Of a stretch of 64,000 bases of DNA, positions 51,779-60,299 are shown in pieces. A program made the translations under genes and the position numbers. The DNA lies in contig NZ_CP081849.1 in NCBI RefSeq assembly GCF_018982885.2, forward strand, positions 434,001-498,000. Direction: 5' to 3'. The DNA is from Polymorphobacter megasporae. Its GTDB lineage: Bacteria > Pseudomonadota > Alphaproteobacteria > Sphingomonadales > Sphingomonadaceae. Within the stretch, counting starts at the first letter, position 1, and each line of letters starts with the position of its first letter. Under the pieces are notes generated by a model. That model saw nothing but the letters and a program-made list of their open reading frames with translations. It was not told the origin of the DNA and searched no databases.

Positions 51779-52187
51779 GCGGCCAAAGCCGCGGGTCGAA
51801 GAAGCGCTGCTTCTGGTCGATGGTGAGGTGATCGCCCGCCACGCCTTGGCCGAATATCTGCAACACTGCGGCTATGCCGTGATTGCGGCGGCCTCGACCG
51901 AGGAAGCGATGACCGTCCTGAACGCCCCGGATTATGTCATCTCGGCTATGCTGTGCGCATTGCCGGCGATTGGTTCGCAAAATGGCTTTGCTTTCTGCCG
52001 CTGGGTTCGTGACAATCATCCGACGATAGAAATCGCGCTGGCCGGCACCCTCGATGCTGCGGCTGAAGCGGCTGCTGAGTTTTGCGACGCCGGGCCGCGA
52101 CTGGTTCGTCCCTACGACCCCGGCGCTATTGTCGAACGGGTCCAACTGATGCGCGAGCGCCGCAGGCAGAAGCTCGCGCTGGGCTGA
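51771..52187 (+). CDS. Degenerate receiver-domain protein (pseudo-receiver)
   Basis: 138 residues, GTG 51771 overlapping the end of the upstream receiver by 8 bases. The fold matches a receiver (ALLLVDGEVIARHALAEYLQHCGYAVIAAASTEEAM), but the phosphoacceptor Asp is replaced (YVISAMLCALPA where the neighbour has LIFSDVNMPG) and the Lys is Arg (LVRPYDP). It therefore should not be phosphorylated in the usual way and may bind or titrate the first receiver or its kinase. Confidence 0.75.
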   Translation: MTERPKPRVEEALLLVDGEVIARHALAEYLQHCGYAVIAAASTEEAMTVLNAPDYVISAMLCALPAIGSQNGFAFCRWVRDNHPTIEIALAGTLDAAAEAAAEFCDAGPRLVRPYDPGAIVERVQLMRERRRQKLALG

Positions 52188-52284
52188 TTGACGCATTCCC
52201 GCGGCGGCTCAGCATAGGTGTGTCGCCGACCGAAGTCTCTGCTCCTCAGCGACGTCTCGAGGGTCGCGGACTAACCTAAAGGTC

Positions 52285-52335
52285 CGCTTTCCACGATCGG
52301 TCGCCCGAAAGCCGCCAGGCCGGAAACGGCCCCCG
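52285..52335. repeat. Dispersed intergenic repeat, copy B
   Basis: GTCCGCTTTCC, then GCCCGAAAGCCGCCAG and CCGGAAACGGCCCC. It aligns closely with copy C at 57624-57685. Confidence 0.5.
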
Positions 52336-52340
52336 CGGTT

Positions 52341-52508
52341 GTGGCGCTGACACTCGCAATCGTCGGAATGCATTTTCTGATTATGTTACCCGCACTGGGG
52401 CCCCGAGTCGGAGGGCTCGGGGTAGCGTGCGTCGTCAATGCAGCGTTGTTCTGGCGGACGCGAAGCTACAGGGTGCAGGCAGCATGGGTGATAGATGGGC
52501 TGTTGAAG
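52341..52508 (+). pseudogene. Small membrane protein fragment cut by the IS pair
   Basis: From GTG 52341 the frame reads ALTLAIVGMHFLIMLPALGP and then VIDGLLKL, and enters the IS701-like element at CTAG 52509. Joining the two flanks without the IS would give LLKLGRL and a stop. One clear membrane helix. Not recognised; it may itself be a fragment. Confidence 0.3.
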
Positions 52509-52512
52509 CTAG

Positions 52513-53940
52513 CACTACTTTGGCAGATTAGATTTTGCGGGCGGGGTGAGGTGCTCATTGCAGTGCGGGCATCGCATCGGTGGCGCTCTCGCGAACAGGT
52601 CGACGATTGCCTGCCTGACGGCTGGCATGCTTGGTTGCGGTGGTGGTCCCGAGACTCTTTTTTTTCCGTCCCGCTGCTGTGAGGCGGCGGGACTGAAGGA
52701 AGGCGCAGGCGATCATCGTCATCAAGGCGTGTCGATGCAGGCCTGTCCACGATCGACCTTCAAAGTGGTCGAGGCCGAGTTCCTCCTTGAGCTGCTGGTG
52801 CGCCTGCTCGCAGATCCACCGCGCCTTGATTGCTCCGGCGAGCGTTTTGATCGCGGTGTCGGCAGGCAGGTTCGAGAGGTAGTATTTGCGCTCGCCGGTC
52901 GAACGATGCTCACCAACCAGCCACACTTCTTCACCCGGCAGATGCTGGCCGCCCATGTCGCGGATACGCTGGGTCGGGCCGTCGGCGACACGCACGCGCA
53001 GTGCGGCGAAGCGCGCGGCCAGTCGCCCTTTCGTACCCCGTCGCCAACTGACCCGTTTCCATGGCTGCCCGGCGAGCAACGTCTCGGATGCAACAGATTT
53101 TGCATTTGGGATATGGTGTTGACGAGGTCGGCCATGTCCCGCGATCGGGAAGATCATCGCGACATCGGCCGGATAGACCTTCTGCCGGCCGGGTATGCCG
53201 ACCGCCCAGGAGAGGCCGCGCTCGCTCAGCGCCTGGCGGAACGGCGCGCTCATGCCATATCCGGCATCCGCCAGCACACAGCCGAAGCGCACGCCCGCGG
53301 CCGTGACCCGGTCGATCTCGGCGATGGCGATCTCAGGCTTGGTCAGGGCGACCTGCCGGTCGGCGGGCACCTTCGCCTTCGTCATGCGCTCGGGATCGCT
53401 GGTCCAACTCTCCGGCAGGAACAGGCGCAGACCCACCATCACTGGCACCTCGCGCGATGCGAGCGTCACCGACACGAGCGTCTGGCAGTTCGCGTTCTTG
53501 CCGAGCGAGGACGCATATTGCGGCGCGACACCGACCGAGTGGCGCCCCTTCTTCGGCATCGCGGTGTCGTCGATCACAAGGAAGGCATCGCCGCCGCCGA
53601 CCAACCGGTCGGCTTCGGTCAGCAGCGCCGCGTCGAGCGGAGCACTGTCCCAGACCCCTGCCGCCACGAAGTGATGAAGCTGGTCATACCCAATGGCATC
53701 GGCGCGAGCCGCCATCGGCTGGACGCTCTTGCGGTCTCCAGGGCCGATCAGGCCGGCAACATAAGCGGGGCACATCCGTGCCCGCTTCTTATGACCCAGC
53801 GCCGTCAAAAACGGCGCCAGCCAAACCTCAAGGTCGCTTCGCCAATCTCCGCCCATCGCCAGCCTCCATAGCTGGCTCCCTATGAATCACGCAAAACTAC
53901 CCAAGGGAATCCCAAAAATTATGCTTCTGCCAAAGTAGTG
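52513..53940 (-). mobile_element. IS701-family insertion sequence, copy 2
   Basis: 1428 bp, same ends and length as copy 1 at 33558-34985, in the same orientation. CTAG on the left is 52509-52512; on the right 53941-53944, shared with the IS5-type element. Confidence 0.9.
52555..53856 (-). CDS. IS701-family transposase, copy 2
   Basis: 433 residues, intact DDE transposase, differing from copy 1 at only a few positions (for example near the C-terminus, KSLGTTTATKHASRQAG in place of KSLRTTPSTKHARRQAG). Confidence 0.92.
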   Translation of the reverse strand: MGGDWRSDLEVWLAPFLTALGHKKRARMCPAYVAGLIGPGDRKSVQPMAARADAIGYDQLHHFVAAGVWDSAPLDAALLTEADRLVGGGDAFLVIDDTAMPKKGRHSVGVAPQYASSLGKNANCQTLVSVTLASREVPVMVGLRLFLPESWTSDPERMTKAKVPADRQVALTKPEIAIAEIDRVTAAGVRFGCVLADAGYGMSAPFRQALSERGLSWAVGIPGRQKVYPADVAMIFPIAGHGRPRQHHIPNAKSVASETLLAGQPWKRVSWRRGTKGRLAARFAALRVRVADGPTQRIRDMGGQHLPGEEVWLVGEHRSTGERKYYLSNLPADTAIKTLAGAIKARWICEQAHQQLKEELGLDHFEGRSWTGLHRHALMTMIACAFLQSRRLTAAGRKKKSLGTTTATKHASRQAGNRRPVRESATDAMPALQ

Positions 53941-53944
53941 CTAG

Positions 53945-54788
53945 GCTCAGGACTCATTGATCACAGCCAGAAGATGACGGTTGCGGCTAGCGCGATGGCC
54001 GAGAAGAAGGCGTGCGCGCATCGGTCGTAGCGGGTGTGGATGCGGCGCCAGTCCTTGAGCCTGCCGAACATGTTCTCGATGCGGTGACGTTGCCGGTAGA
54101 GGGTTCGGTCATGCGGGATCGGGGTTTTGCGGTTGGCCTTCGATGGGATGCAAGGGGTGATGCCCTTGGCGATCAGGGCGGCGCGGAACCAGTCGGCGTC
54201 ATAGCCGCGGTCACCGAGCATGGCCCTCGCTTTGGGCAGGGCGTCGAGCATCAGCGCTGCGCCCTTGTAGTCGCTGGTCTGCCCCTCGGTGAGGAGCATG
54301 ACGAGCGGTCGGCCCTGGCCGTCGCAGACCGCGTGCAGCTTGGAGTTCAGGCCGCCTTTGGTGCGTCCGATACATCGGGGAAGAGCCCCTTTTTGAGGAG
54401 GCTCGCGGCGGTTCGGTGTGCCTTCAGGTGGGTCGCATCGATCATCAACTGGTCGGGCTTGCCGCCTTTTGCCGCCAGCGCTGCAAAGATACGGTTGAAC
54501 ACACCCAGCCGGCTCCAGCGGATGAAGCGGTTGTAGATCGTCTTGTGCGGACCGTAGTCCTTGGGCGCATCGCGCCAACGCAGCCCGTTCCTGATCACGA
54601 AGATGATCCCGCTGATCACTCGCCGGTCGTCAACGCGCGGCACCCCATGCGACAGGGGAAAGTGCGGCTCGATCCGACGCATCTGTGCCGCCGACAACCA
54701 GATCAAATCACTCATCACGACGCCTCCCTGGCGTCACCATTGAATCAACCGATCACCGTCTCCGCAACCACTTTAATAGGTCCTGAGC
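53945..54788 (-). mobile_element. IS5-family (IS427-type) insertion sequence, copy 2
   Basis: 844 bp, ends GCTCAGGAC, CTAG on both sides (53941-53944, 54789-54792). Same order and orientation relative to the IS701 element as in copy 1, so the pair behaves as one unit. Confidence 0.88.
53961..54715 (-). CDS. IS5-family transposase, two frames joined by frameshifting, copy 2
   Basis: First frame from 54715 to about 54347, second frame continuing to 53961, with the same A-run/G-run slippage region as copy 1. Catalytic residues are all present. Confidence 0.88.
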
Positions 54789-54982
54789 CTAGGTCGCCTC
54801 TGAAAGAGGCTTCTCGCGCAATACTTGGCAAGTGTCATGCCGTCGATGCCGCCACTCGCTGATAGAGATATAGCGAAAATGGCTTCGGGCTTCGACGGAA
54901 AGGCTTCCGCTTGCTCGACCGATCACGCTTACTACAGCGTTTAGGCTACACTAGTTGGATATGGCCCCGACTAGCTTCAAGA

Positions 54983-55011
54983 ATGGCCTCGGCGTTGATC
55001 GCCGAGGCCAT
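54983..55011 (-). terminator. Intrinsic terminator-like hairpin after the first PEP-CTERM gene
   Basis: ATGGCCTCGGCG, loop TTGAT, CGCCGAGGCCAT: a perfect 12-base stem starting 13 bases after the stop at 55024 on the minus strand, followed by TCTTG. Confidence 0.6.
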
Positions 55012-55023
55012 ATCATGCTCGTT

Positions 55024-55704
55024 TCAGATCAGGCCGATGCTCGCGTTGCGCCGACGGATCGAGGCTCCCACCATTCCAAAGCCAAGGATCATCGCGCCCC
55101 AGATCGACGGCTCGGGGACAGCCGCAGCAACGCTCACCGTCAATTGCGTCGGGTAAAGGTTGCCGATGGCGGCCGAGATTTCGCCGCCCGAGTTATTGTC
55201 GATAAACGACACGTTGGCGGCCTGACCCGCCGCCAGTGCCAAGCTGATCGGCTGGTCGACCGTGGCGGGAAATCCAGCTCCAGTGAGATCAACGTAGAAG
55301 TTGTTGTCGCCCGATCCGCGGACCATGTCGTTCGACAAAATCTGGTAGTCTCCCATAGTGTACAGCGAACTGTAATTGCTGCCGGCCGTGGAGAAGCTCC
55401 GGCCGTTGATTGTCAGGGTTCCGCCGACGGCATACGGCGGGCTGCCACCGAAAATGCTGTTGGAGGACACCCCGGTGCTCGTCTGCGGCCCGAAAGCGTT
55501 CACCGCCGACGTGTTCACGATGAACGTCTCGACGAAGCTCTTGTCGGTGAGGCGCTGATCCGTCCCGTAACCGAAGACGTCGGCGTTATCAGAGATGTTC
55601 TCCGCGTTGCCGGTGAGCGTCACGGTGATCAATGTCGCCGCGGCGGGCGAAGCCGCAAGGATCAGCGAGCTCAGCGCTGCGCCGACCAGAAAATGCGATC
55701 GCAT
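55024..55704 (-). CDS. Secreted PEP-CTERM (PEPxxWA) sorting-signal protein 1
   Basis: 226 residues, ATG 55704 with GGAAGG upstream. Signal peptide MRSHFLVGAALSSLILAASPAAA. The body is Ser/Thr/Asn/Gly-rich and beta-like. The C-terminus has VPEPSIWGAMILGFGMVGASIRRRN: the PEP box, a membrane helix and an Arg cluster, which in exosortase systems direct export, cleavage and attachment outside the cell. The function of the passenger part is unknown. Exosortase is not in the window. Confidence 0.85.
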   Translation of the reverse strand: MRSHFLVGAALSSLILAASPAAATLITVTLTGNAENISDNADVFGYGTDQRLTDKSFVETFIVNTSAVNAFGPQTSTGVSSNSIFGGSPPYAVGGTLTINGRSFSTAGSNYSSLYTMGDYQILSNDMVRGSGDNNFYVDLTGAGFPATVDQPISLALAAGQAANVSFIDNNSGGEISAAIGNLYPTQLTVSVAAAVPEPSIWGAMILGFGMVGASIRRRNASIGLI

Positions 55705-55828
55705 GATGTAGCCTTCCAAGATATTGATCAGAGCCGGACCGCTGGAACGTCGTCATTGCTGCCAAGCAGCACGAATCATTAACCGTTCTTAATGACGACA
55801 GTGTGACGTTCGGCCCGGACGACGCCGA

Positions 55829-56377
55829 TCATGCAGTGACGGCACCGGCTTCTGCGCGGCGACTGCGAAGGAAGCTGCCCAAAGTCACGAAGCCCAAAAG
55901 CAAGCTTATCCAGGTTGAAGGCTCCGGGACGCTGCTCGTGACGGTTAGCGTATCGCCAGCGCCACCTAGGACAGCGTCTTGATAGACGCCGGTCGCTGCG
56001 AGCGCCGTGCCGGCGAAATATCGGATAATCGTTCCAACGCTCGCGGCACGATATTCGATGACCACGTCGGTTGGGCGAGGGGAGAAGTTCAGCCCAGTAG
56101 GCAAGATCGACTGAGTGTCGCAAGGTGCTCCGGCATATCCAATGCAGCTGGCCATTTTTCCGTACGGCTCGATCACATTCAGATCGAAGTTATATTCGCC
56201 AAATGTATTCGCAGCTTCCTGAGAGAGAAATTCCGGAGCGACAACGGTAAAGCCCGATCCTTGCCCCAGATCGAAGGTGTATTTTACGGTCACCAAGGCC
56301 GGGGTGGTTGCAACGAGTGAAGCAGCTACCGCCATTACGTGAAACAGAGCTATTTTCTGGCTCGTGATAAAGCGCAT
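55829..56377 (-). CDS. Secreted PEP-CTERM sorting-signal protein 2
   Basis: 182 residues, ATG 56377 after AGGGAGC. Signal-like N-terminus (ALFHVMAVAASLVATTPALV). The middle has two Cys (ASCIGYAGAPC). The tail SSVPEPSTWISLLLGFVTLGSFLRSRRAE is a PEP-CTERM signal. It is related to gene 1 only in the sorting signal. The IS at 56419 sits 42 bases upstream of the start and may have changed its promoter. Confidence 0.83.
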   Translation of the reverse strand: MRFITSQKIALFHVMAVAASLVATTPALVTVKYTFDLGQGSGFTVVAPEFLSQEAANTFGEYNFDLNVIEPYGKMASCIGYAGAPCDTQSILPTGLNFSPRPTDVVIEYRAASVGTIIRYFAGTALAATGVYQDAVLGGAGDTLTVTSSVPEPSTWISLLLGFVTLGSFLRSRRAEAGAVTA

Positions 56378-56418
56378 AATTTGCTCCCTGCATCGCGATC
56401 TCAGAAATCCGATATTTA

Positions 56419-57349
56419 GAGCCCGATTCAAAAGTACATCAATGAGTTGAGAGCCTTGCGATTCTGCGTGTGAGCATTCGGATGCTGGCGATGGTTGCCC
56501 ATGCCGTGGCGCTTTCGATGGATCGCTCCCAGTCTTTGGCGAGACGTCGGCAGCGGCCCAGCCACGCGAAGGTCCGCTCGACAACCCAACGGCGGGGCAA
56601 AAGCACAAAGCCCTTGGCGGTATCGGAGCGCTTGATGATTTCGAGGGTCCAGCTGCCATGGCCTTCAAGCGCGGCCTTGAGTTTGTCACCGGCATAGCCA
56701 CCATCGGCAAACACATGGCGCAGGAACGGGAAACGGAAACGGATGGCTTTGAGGACATCGACAGCGCCGTCGCGGTCCTGAATGTCGGCGGCATGGACCA
56801 GGATAAACACCAGAAAGCCGCAGGTATCGGTGATGATATGGCGTTTGCGGCCCTTCACCTTCTTGCCGGCGTCATAGCCGCAAATTCCGCCGCTTTCCGT
56901 TGTTTTGACCGATTGGCTGTCGATAACGCCAGCACTGGGTGAGGCCTCGCGGCCGGCCTGTTCGCGTGCTGCCATTACCAGCAAGTGGTTGATTGTCGTC
57001 AGCAGCCCACTATCCCGCCAGCTGTAGAAATAGCCGCGCACTGTCGACGTCGCCGGAAAGCATTTGGGCAGCATCCGCCAGGCGCAACCGCTCGACGCAA
57101 TATACATGATCGCATCCATCACCGCCCGAAGGCAGGTCGTGCGACGACGCCCGCCGCTGCGGGCTGCCGGAAACAGCGGCTCGATCAACGCCCATTCCGC
57201 ATCCCGTAAATCGCTTGGATAGCGCCCCCCCTTGCGCATATGCTGACGGCGAGCGGTATCAGTCCAAGGCAAGTTCTTCTCCTATCGTCTCGACAACGAC
57301 GGTGAATCACAACCTACTGGTATCGCTCAACTACTTTTCGTTCAGGCTC
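56419..57349 (-). mobile_element. IS5-family (IS1031-type) insertion sequence
   Basis: 931 bp, imperfect ends GAGCCCGATTC and GAGCCTGAACG each followed by an AAAAGTA block, with TTA duplicated on both sides (56416-56418 and 57350-57352). TNA duplications are typical of the IS1031 group. Confidence 0.85.
56439..57272 (-). CDS. IS5-family transposase, single frame
   Basis: 277 residues. Start MPWTDTARRQHMRKGGRYPSD; Asp in GVIDSQSVKTTESGG, Asp in VFADGGYAGDKL, Glu in RRWVVERTFAWLGRCRR. Intact and in one frame, unlike the IS427-type pair. Confidence 0.92.
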   Translation of the reverse strand: MPWTDTARRQHMRKGGRYPSDLRDAEWALIEPLFPAARSGGRRRTTCLRAVMDAIMYIASSGCAWRMLPKCFPATSTVRGYFYSWRDSGLLTTINHLLVMAAREQAGREASPSAGVIDSQSVKTTESGGICGYDAGKKVKGRKRHIITDTCGFLVFILVHAADIQDRDGAVDVLKAIRFRFPFLRHVFADGGYAGDKLKAALEGHGSWTLEIIKRSDTAKGFVLLPRRWVVERTFAWLGRCRRLAKDWERSIESATAWATIASIRMLTRRIARLSTH

Positions 57350-57571
57350 TTACAAATTATTATCCATCCAAGTGAAGTTTTTGAGACAGCCCAGGGGCGT
57401 ACTAATTTTGGTGATGACGACTGGTGCGATCCCTCTCTCAAGCTCAAGAACTCGTCCACAGGGCAGCATAAAGATAGGGGCTAACGCAGGATCTAAATCT
57501 TCTGCTTCGAGGTGCCCAAAGCCGGTTGTGCGACCGAGGTAAAAGGATGGCCGCTTCTGGGAGCCGCTCAT
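57350..57571 (-). CDS. Small hypothetical protein
   Basis: 73 residues, ATG 57571 with AGGTGG upstream (MSGSQKRPSFYLGRTTGFG). The TAA stop is made by the TTA duplicated by the neighbouring IS, so the original end is kept. No family recognised; composition is protein-like (LDPALAPIFMLPCGRVLELERG). Moderate doubt that it is expressed. Confidence 0.4.
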   Translation of the reverse strand: MSGSQKRPSFYLGRTTGFGHLEAEDLDPALAPIFMLPCGRVLELERGIAPVVITKISTPLGCLKNFTWMDNNL

Positions 57572-57623
57572 GTCCACCTAGCGTCCGGAACTGGGTCTTG
57601 CTGGTGTACGGCGGTGGCTGAAC

Positions 57624-57685
57624 GAAAGTCCGCTTTGAAGCGTCAGATGCCCGGAAGCTGCCAGTCCGGAAACGGCCCCGAGGCC
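57624..57685. repeat. Dispersed intergenic repeat, copy C
   Basis: GTCCGCTTTGAAGC, then GCCCGGAAGCTGCCAGTCCG and GAAACGGCCCCGAG; shares more than 30 bases in register with copy B. Confidence 0.5.
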
Positions 57686-57781
57686 GCCCCGGGACAGGCT
57701 CCGCGGCAGCGGCGACTGAGGGGTGGAAAGCGGACACTCAGCGCAGCGTATTGAGTCGACGGGACCGAAGCGGCCGTGAAC

Positions 57782-58132
57782 TCAAAACCAGGACTGTGCT
57801 TCGCCATTGAAACCAAAATGGATGGCTTGCCAACCCATGCCCGACCGCACGAAAACGAAGTTCCATTTCAACACATTGTCGCGATGTTGAGCGAGGTAGA
57901 TTTGGCGAACCGCCATCCTGCCCAACGTTTCACAACAAATCCGCTCATAGCCGGTCATCGGTCCATTTATGCGTATGGAACTGTCGATCTGCCCGACCAA
58001 CTGCTAGCGCATTCCAATCTTTGTTGCCCACAACGGGGAACAGCCGAATATTTCGTCGACCGCTTCGGCACTCCTTCGATCATGCATCAGGCTGAAAAAT
58101 GCTTCGATTTGGGTTTCAACGTCGTCTGACAT
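57782..58132 (-). pseudogene. Unknown small protein, interrupted by an in-frame UAG
   Basis: 116 codons from ATG 58132 (MSDDVETQIEAFFSLMHDRR) to TGA at 57782. TAG at 58006-58004 (codon 43) separates two halves in the same frame: ...LWATKIGMR and QLVGQIDSSIRINGPMTGYE ... LKWNFVFVRSGMGWQAIHFGFNGEAQSWF. The second half has the alternating W.F.F.R..GW pattern of small alpha+beta domains that sense or bind ligands (SnoaL/DUF3887-like look), but I cannot name the family. GAGG lies before the start. A plus-strand frame over the same bases lacks such features and is taken to be spurious. Confidence 0.5.
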
Positions 58133-58236
58133 TCAAGCCTCGGGATGGCCGCACGATGCGATGGAGCGAAGAGAGACTAGCTGATACTGCGAATGACAGG
58201 AACGGGGTCGGAAGCCACGGTCGGAGCCGGGACTGG

Positions 58237-58300
58237 TTGAACGGCAGCTATGCCCGGTTTCACGCCAAAAAGCCGACAGGCCGCTTTCGGCCCCGTTTAG
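58237..58300. repeat. Dispersed intergenic repeat, copy D
   Basis: Begins GAACGGCAGCTATG as in copy A and ends AGGCCGCTTTCGGCCCCG. Confidence 0.45.
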
Positions 58301-58347
58301 GAATTAGGATCGGTCGACGACGAAAGAGCGTTTGGGAAGGAGGGATC

Positions 58348-58734
58348 ATGCATATCCTCTGGGTCATGGGTGTCAGTCTGGTTGTCGCTTCGCTTGCCGA
58401 TTGGCTTTTCATAGGCGTGCTGTTCCACAATAGTTATTCGACATTTCCCGAAGTTTGGCGTGACGCGAAGGATAAGCGGCGTCAAATCCTGATTGCTCAG
58501 GCATATTCCGCGATGACAGCCGTCGGGTTCATATGCTTAGCAATTCGGTTGACTCTTGTTTCACTTGGTGGTGCGCTGAGCCTTGCGGTCTTAATCTGGA
58601 TTATTGCGCCTCTACCTTTGCTGCTTGGCAATCACGTTTTCATCAAACTTGATCAGAAAGTGACGCTCGCCCACGCTTTAGGTTGGCTGGTTAAGCTGCT
58701 TCTAATCGGCGCGACAACTGCAGCACTGCTTTAA
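58348..58734 (+). CDS. Four-helix integral membrane protein, unknown function
   Basis: 128 residues, ATG 58348 after the strong site AAGGAGGG. Membrane helices at about 2-25, 48-70, 72-95 and 105-125. ADWLFIGVLFHNSYSTFPEVWR between helices 1 and 2 recalls small DUF1761-type proteins, but the match is uncertain. No close operon partner. Confidence 0.65.
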   Translation: MHILWVMGVSLVVASLADWLFIGVLFHNSYSTFPEVWRDAKDKRRQILIAQAYSAMTAVGFICLAIRLTLVSLGGALSLAVLIWIIAPLPLLLGNHVFIKLDQKVTLAHALGWLVKLLLIGATTAALL

Positions 58735-59029
58735 CAGTCGGTCGACAAACGGAGCCGCTTCGCATGCGTGTCCCTTCCCCTTCGCCGATCGCGACCGTCA
58801 ACACGGGTTTTGGCCGCCGGCAAGTCAGTGGTGGCAGACGGCGGTTATCCCGCTACTGGCGCTCCAAGCAGCCAGACGCCTTACGGCCCCACTACGTGGT
58901 GACAGACTGCACGCCTTCGTCCGCGACCGGTTTGCCGTGATTGTGGTCAAAGCGGGCCGGATTCAATTACTTAGCGACGTCCTGTGCCGCGCAGGCGACC
59001 ATCGCCGAGAACTACGTCGGCCTGCCGCT
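58735..59029. other. Intergenic region, no gene recognised
   Basis: A plus-strand frame ending at 59034 reads ATIAENYVGLPL before TAG and could be the tail of a broken enzyme, but it is too short to assign. Confidence 0.3.
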
Positions 59030-60289
59030 CTAGTCGACGTGGCCCGGCAGGCGCTCGCGGCGCGGCGCCGTTTCCCGGAGGAAAAGCGACAGGGCAAGCC
59101 CGATCGCGAGACCGGCGAGCGGAATGACGAAGATCTGCGCGATGCCGTAGTGCTGGGCGACGAAGCCGGCGATGACCGGGGCGATCCCTCCGCCGAAGAT
59201 CTCGCCGGCGCCCGCTACGACCCCGACGGAGGAGGACATCAATGCCGGCGACACTGCTTCCGAGGCGACAGGGCCCGCAAGGATCGACGTCAGACCGAGG
59301 GCGAAGAAGGCGGTGACCGACAGCCAGCCGAACAGGAGCCATGGGTCTGCGGGGGCGTGGGCGAAGAACCACGTGCCGACGGCGGCGCCGAGGAAGGCGA
59401 GCGCGGTGGCGGGACGTCGGCCGATGCGGTCCGAGATCCCCGCAACCATGAATTCGCCGAGGAAGCCGCCCCAGCCCATCCCCGACATCACCAGCCCCAT
59501 CGTCACCGGCGTGAGGTGCAGGAAATCGACGAGGTAGTTCGGAACCATGGCGCCGAGGACGAAGATGCAGCTCATGGCGGCGAGCAGGCACAGCGCACCC
59601 AGGATGACGTTGCGGGACTTTATGACGTCAGTCCACGGTGCGCGCGGGGCGGTTACCGCCAAGCGTGGGGCGTCGCGGAGGACGCGGTTGAGCAGGAAGG
59701 CGAGGATGAAGCCGGGGATCGCGACGATCATGAACACCTCGCGCCACGACGGCAGGACCTGGAGCAGCTGCGTCGCGACGATGGGGGCGATGCCGAAGCC
59801 GAACAACGCGAAGGCACTGAGCTGAAGACCCTGATTCAGACCGCGCCGCATGGGTAGCGATGCCTCCGCGGTCGCGGCGACGCTGGCCGGGAGGAATGCC
59901 CCCTCGGCTGCGCCCATCGTCGTCCGCGCGAGCAGGAGCATCACGAAACCCGTCGCCAGTCCGGCCGCACCGGACAACGCCGAGAACACGACCAGTGCGG
60001 GGAGCAGAACGGCGCGGCGCCCGATCCGGTCGGACAGGTTGCCGATCAGGATCGCGAACACTCCCCACGCAATGCCGAGGCCGCCGACCAGCGTGCCGAG
60101 CTGGCCGTAGTCGAGGTGGAGGTCGGCCATGATGGCTGGGAACAGCGGCCCGAGGATCCAGCGGTCGAGACCGACGAGACCGAAGGACAGCGACAGCAGC
60201 AGGACCACGCGCCATTCGTATCGCGCATCCCAAGAGCCGCCGCCGCGGAGTGCAGCCGGGGTCGTGTTCGCGGCTATGGCGGCGGTCAT
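59030..60289 (-). CDS. MFS transporter
   Basis: 419 residues, 12 predicted membrane helices. MFS motif A between helices 2 and 3 reads GNLSDRIGRRAVLLP, and the second copy between helices 8 and 9 reads GISDRIGRRPATALA. It resembles anion/aromatic acid symporters. It is the last gene of the TonB-SDR-ALDH operon, so uptake of an aromatic or related carboxylate or aldehyde precursor is a reasonable guess. Confidence 0.88.
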   Translation of the reverse strand: MTAAIAANTTPAALRGGGSWDARYEWRVVLLLSLSFGLVGLDRWILGPLFPAIMADLHLDYGQLGTLVGGLGIAWGVFAILIGNLSDRIGRRAVLLPALVVFSALSGAAGLATGFVMLLLARTTMGAAEGAFLPASVAATAEASLPMRRGLNQGLQLSAFALFGFGIAPIVATQLLQVLPSWREVFMIVAIPGFILAFLLNRVLRDAPRLAVTAPRAPWTDVIKSRNVILGALCLLAAMSCIFVLGAMVPNYLVDFLHLTPVTMGLVMSGMGWGGFLGEFMVAGISDRIGRRPATALAFLGAAVGTWFFAHAPADPWLLFGWLSVTAFFALGLTSILAGPVASEAVSPALMSSSVGVVAGAGEIFGGGIAPVIAGFVAQHYGIAQIFVIPLAGLAIGLALSLFLRETAPRRERLPGHVD

Positions 60290-60299
60290 CGGCGCGTCC

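Noticed and set aside
57776..58129. Plus-strand frame of 117 codons
   Set aside because: It has no family features or ribosome site, while the opposite strand gives a coherent protein with a good start; taken as a shadow.
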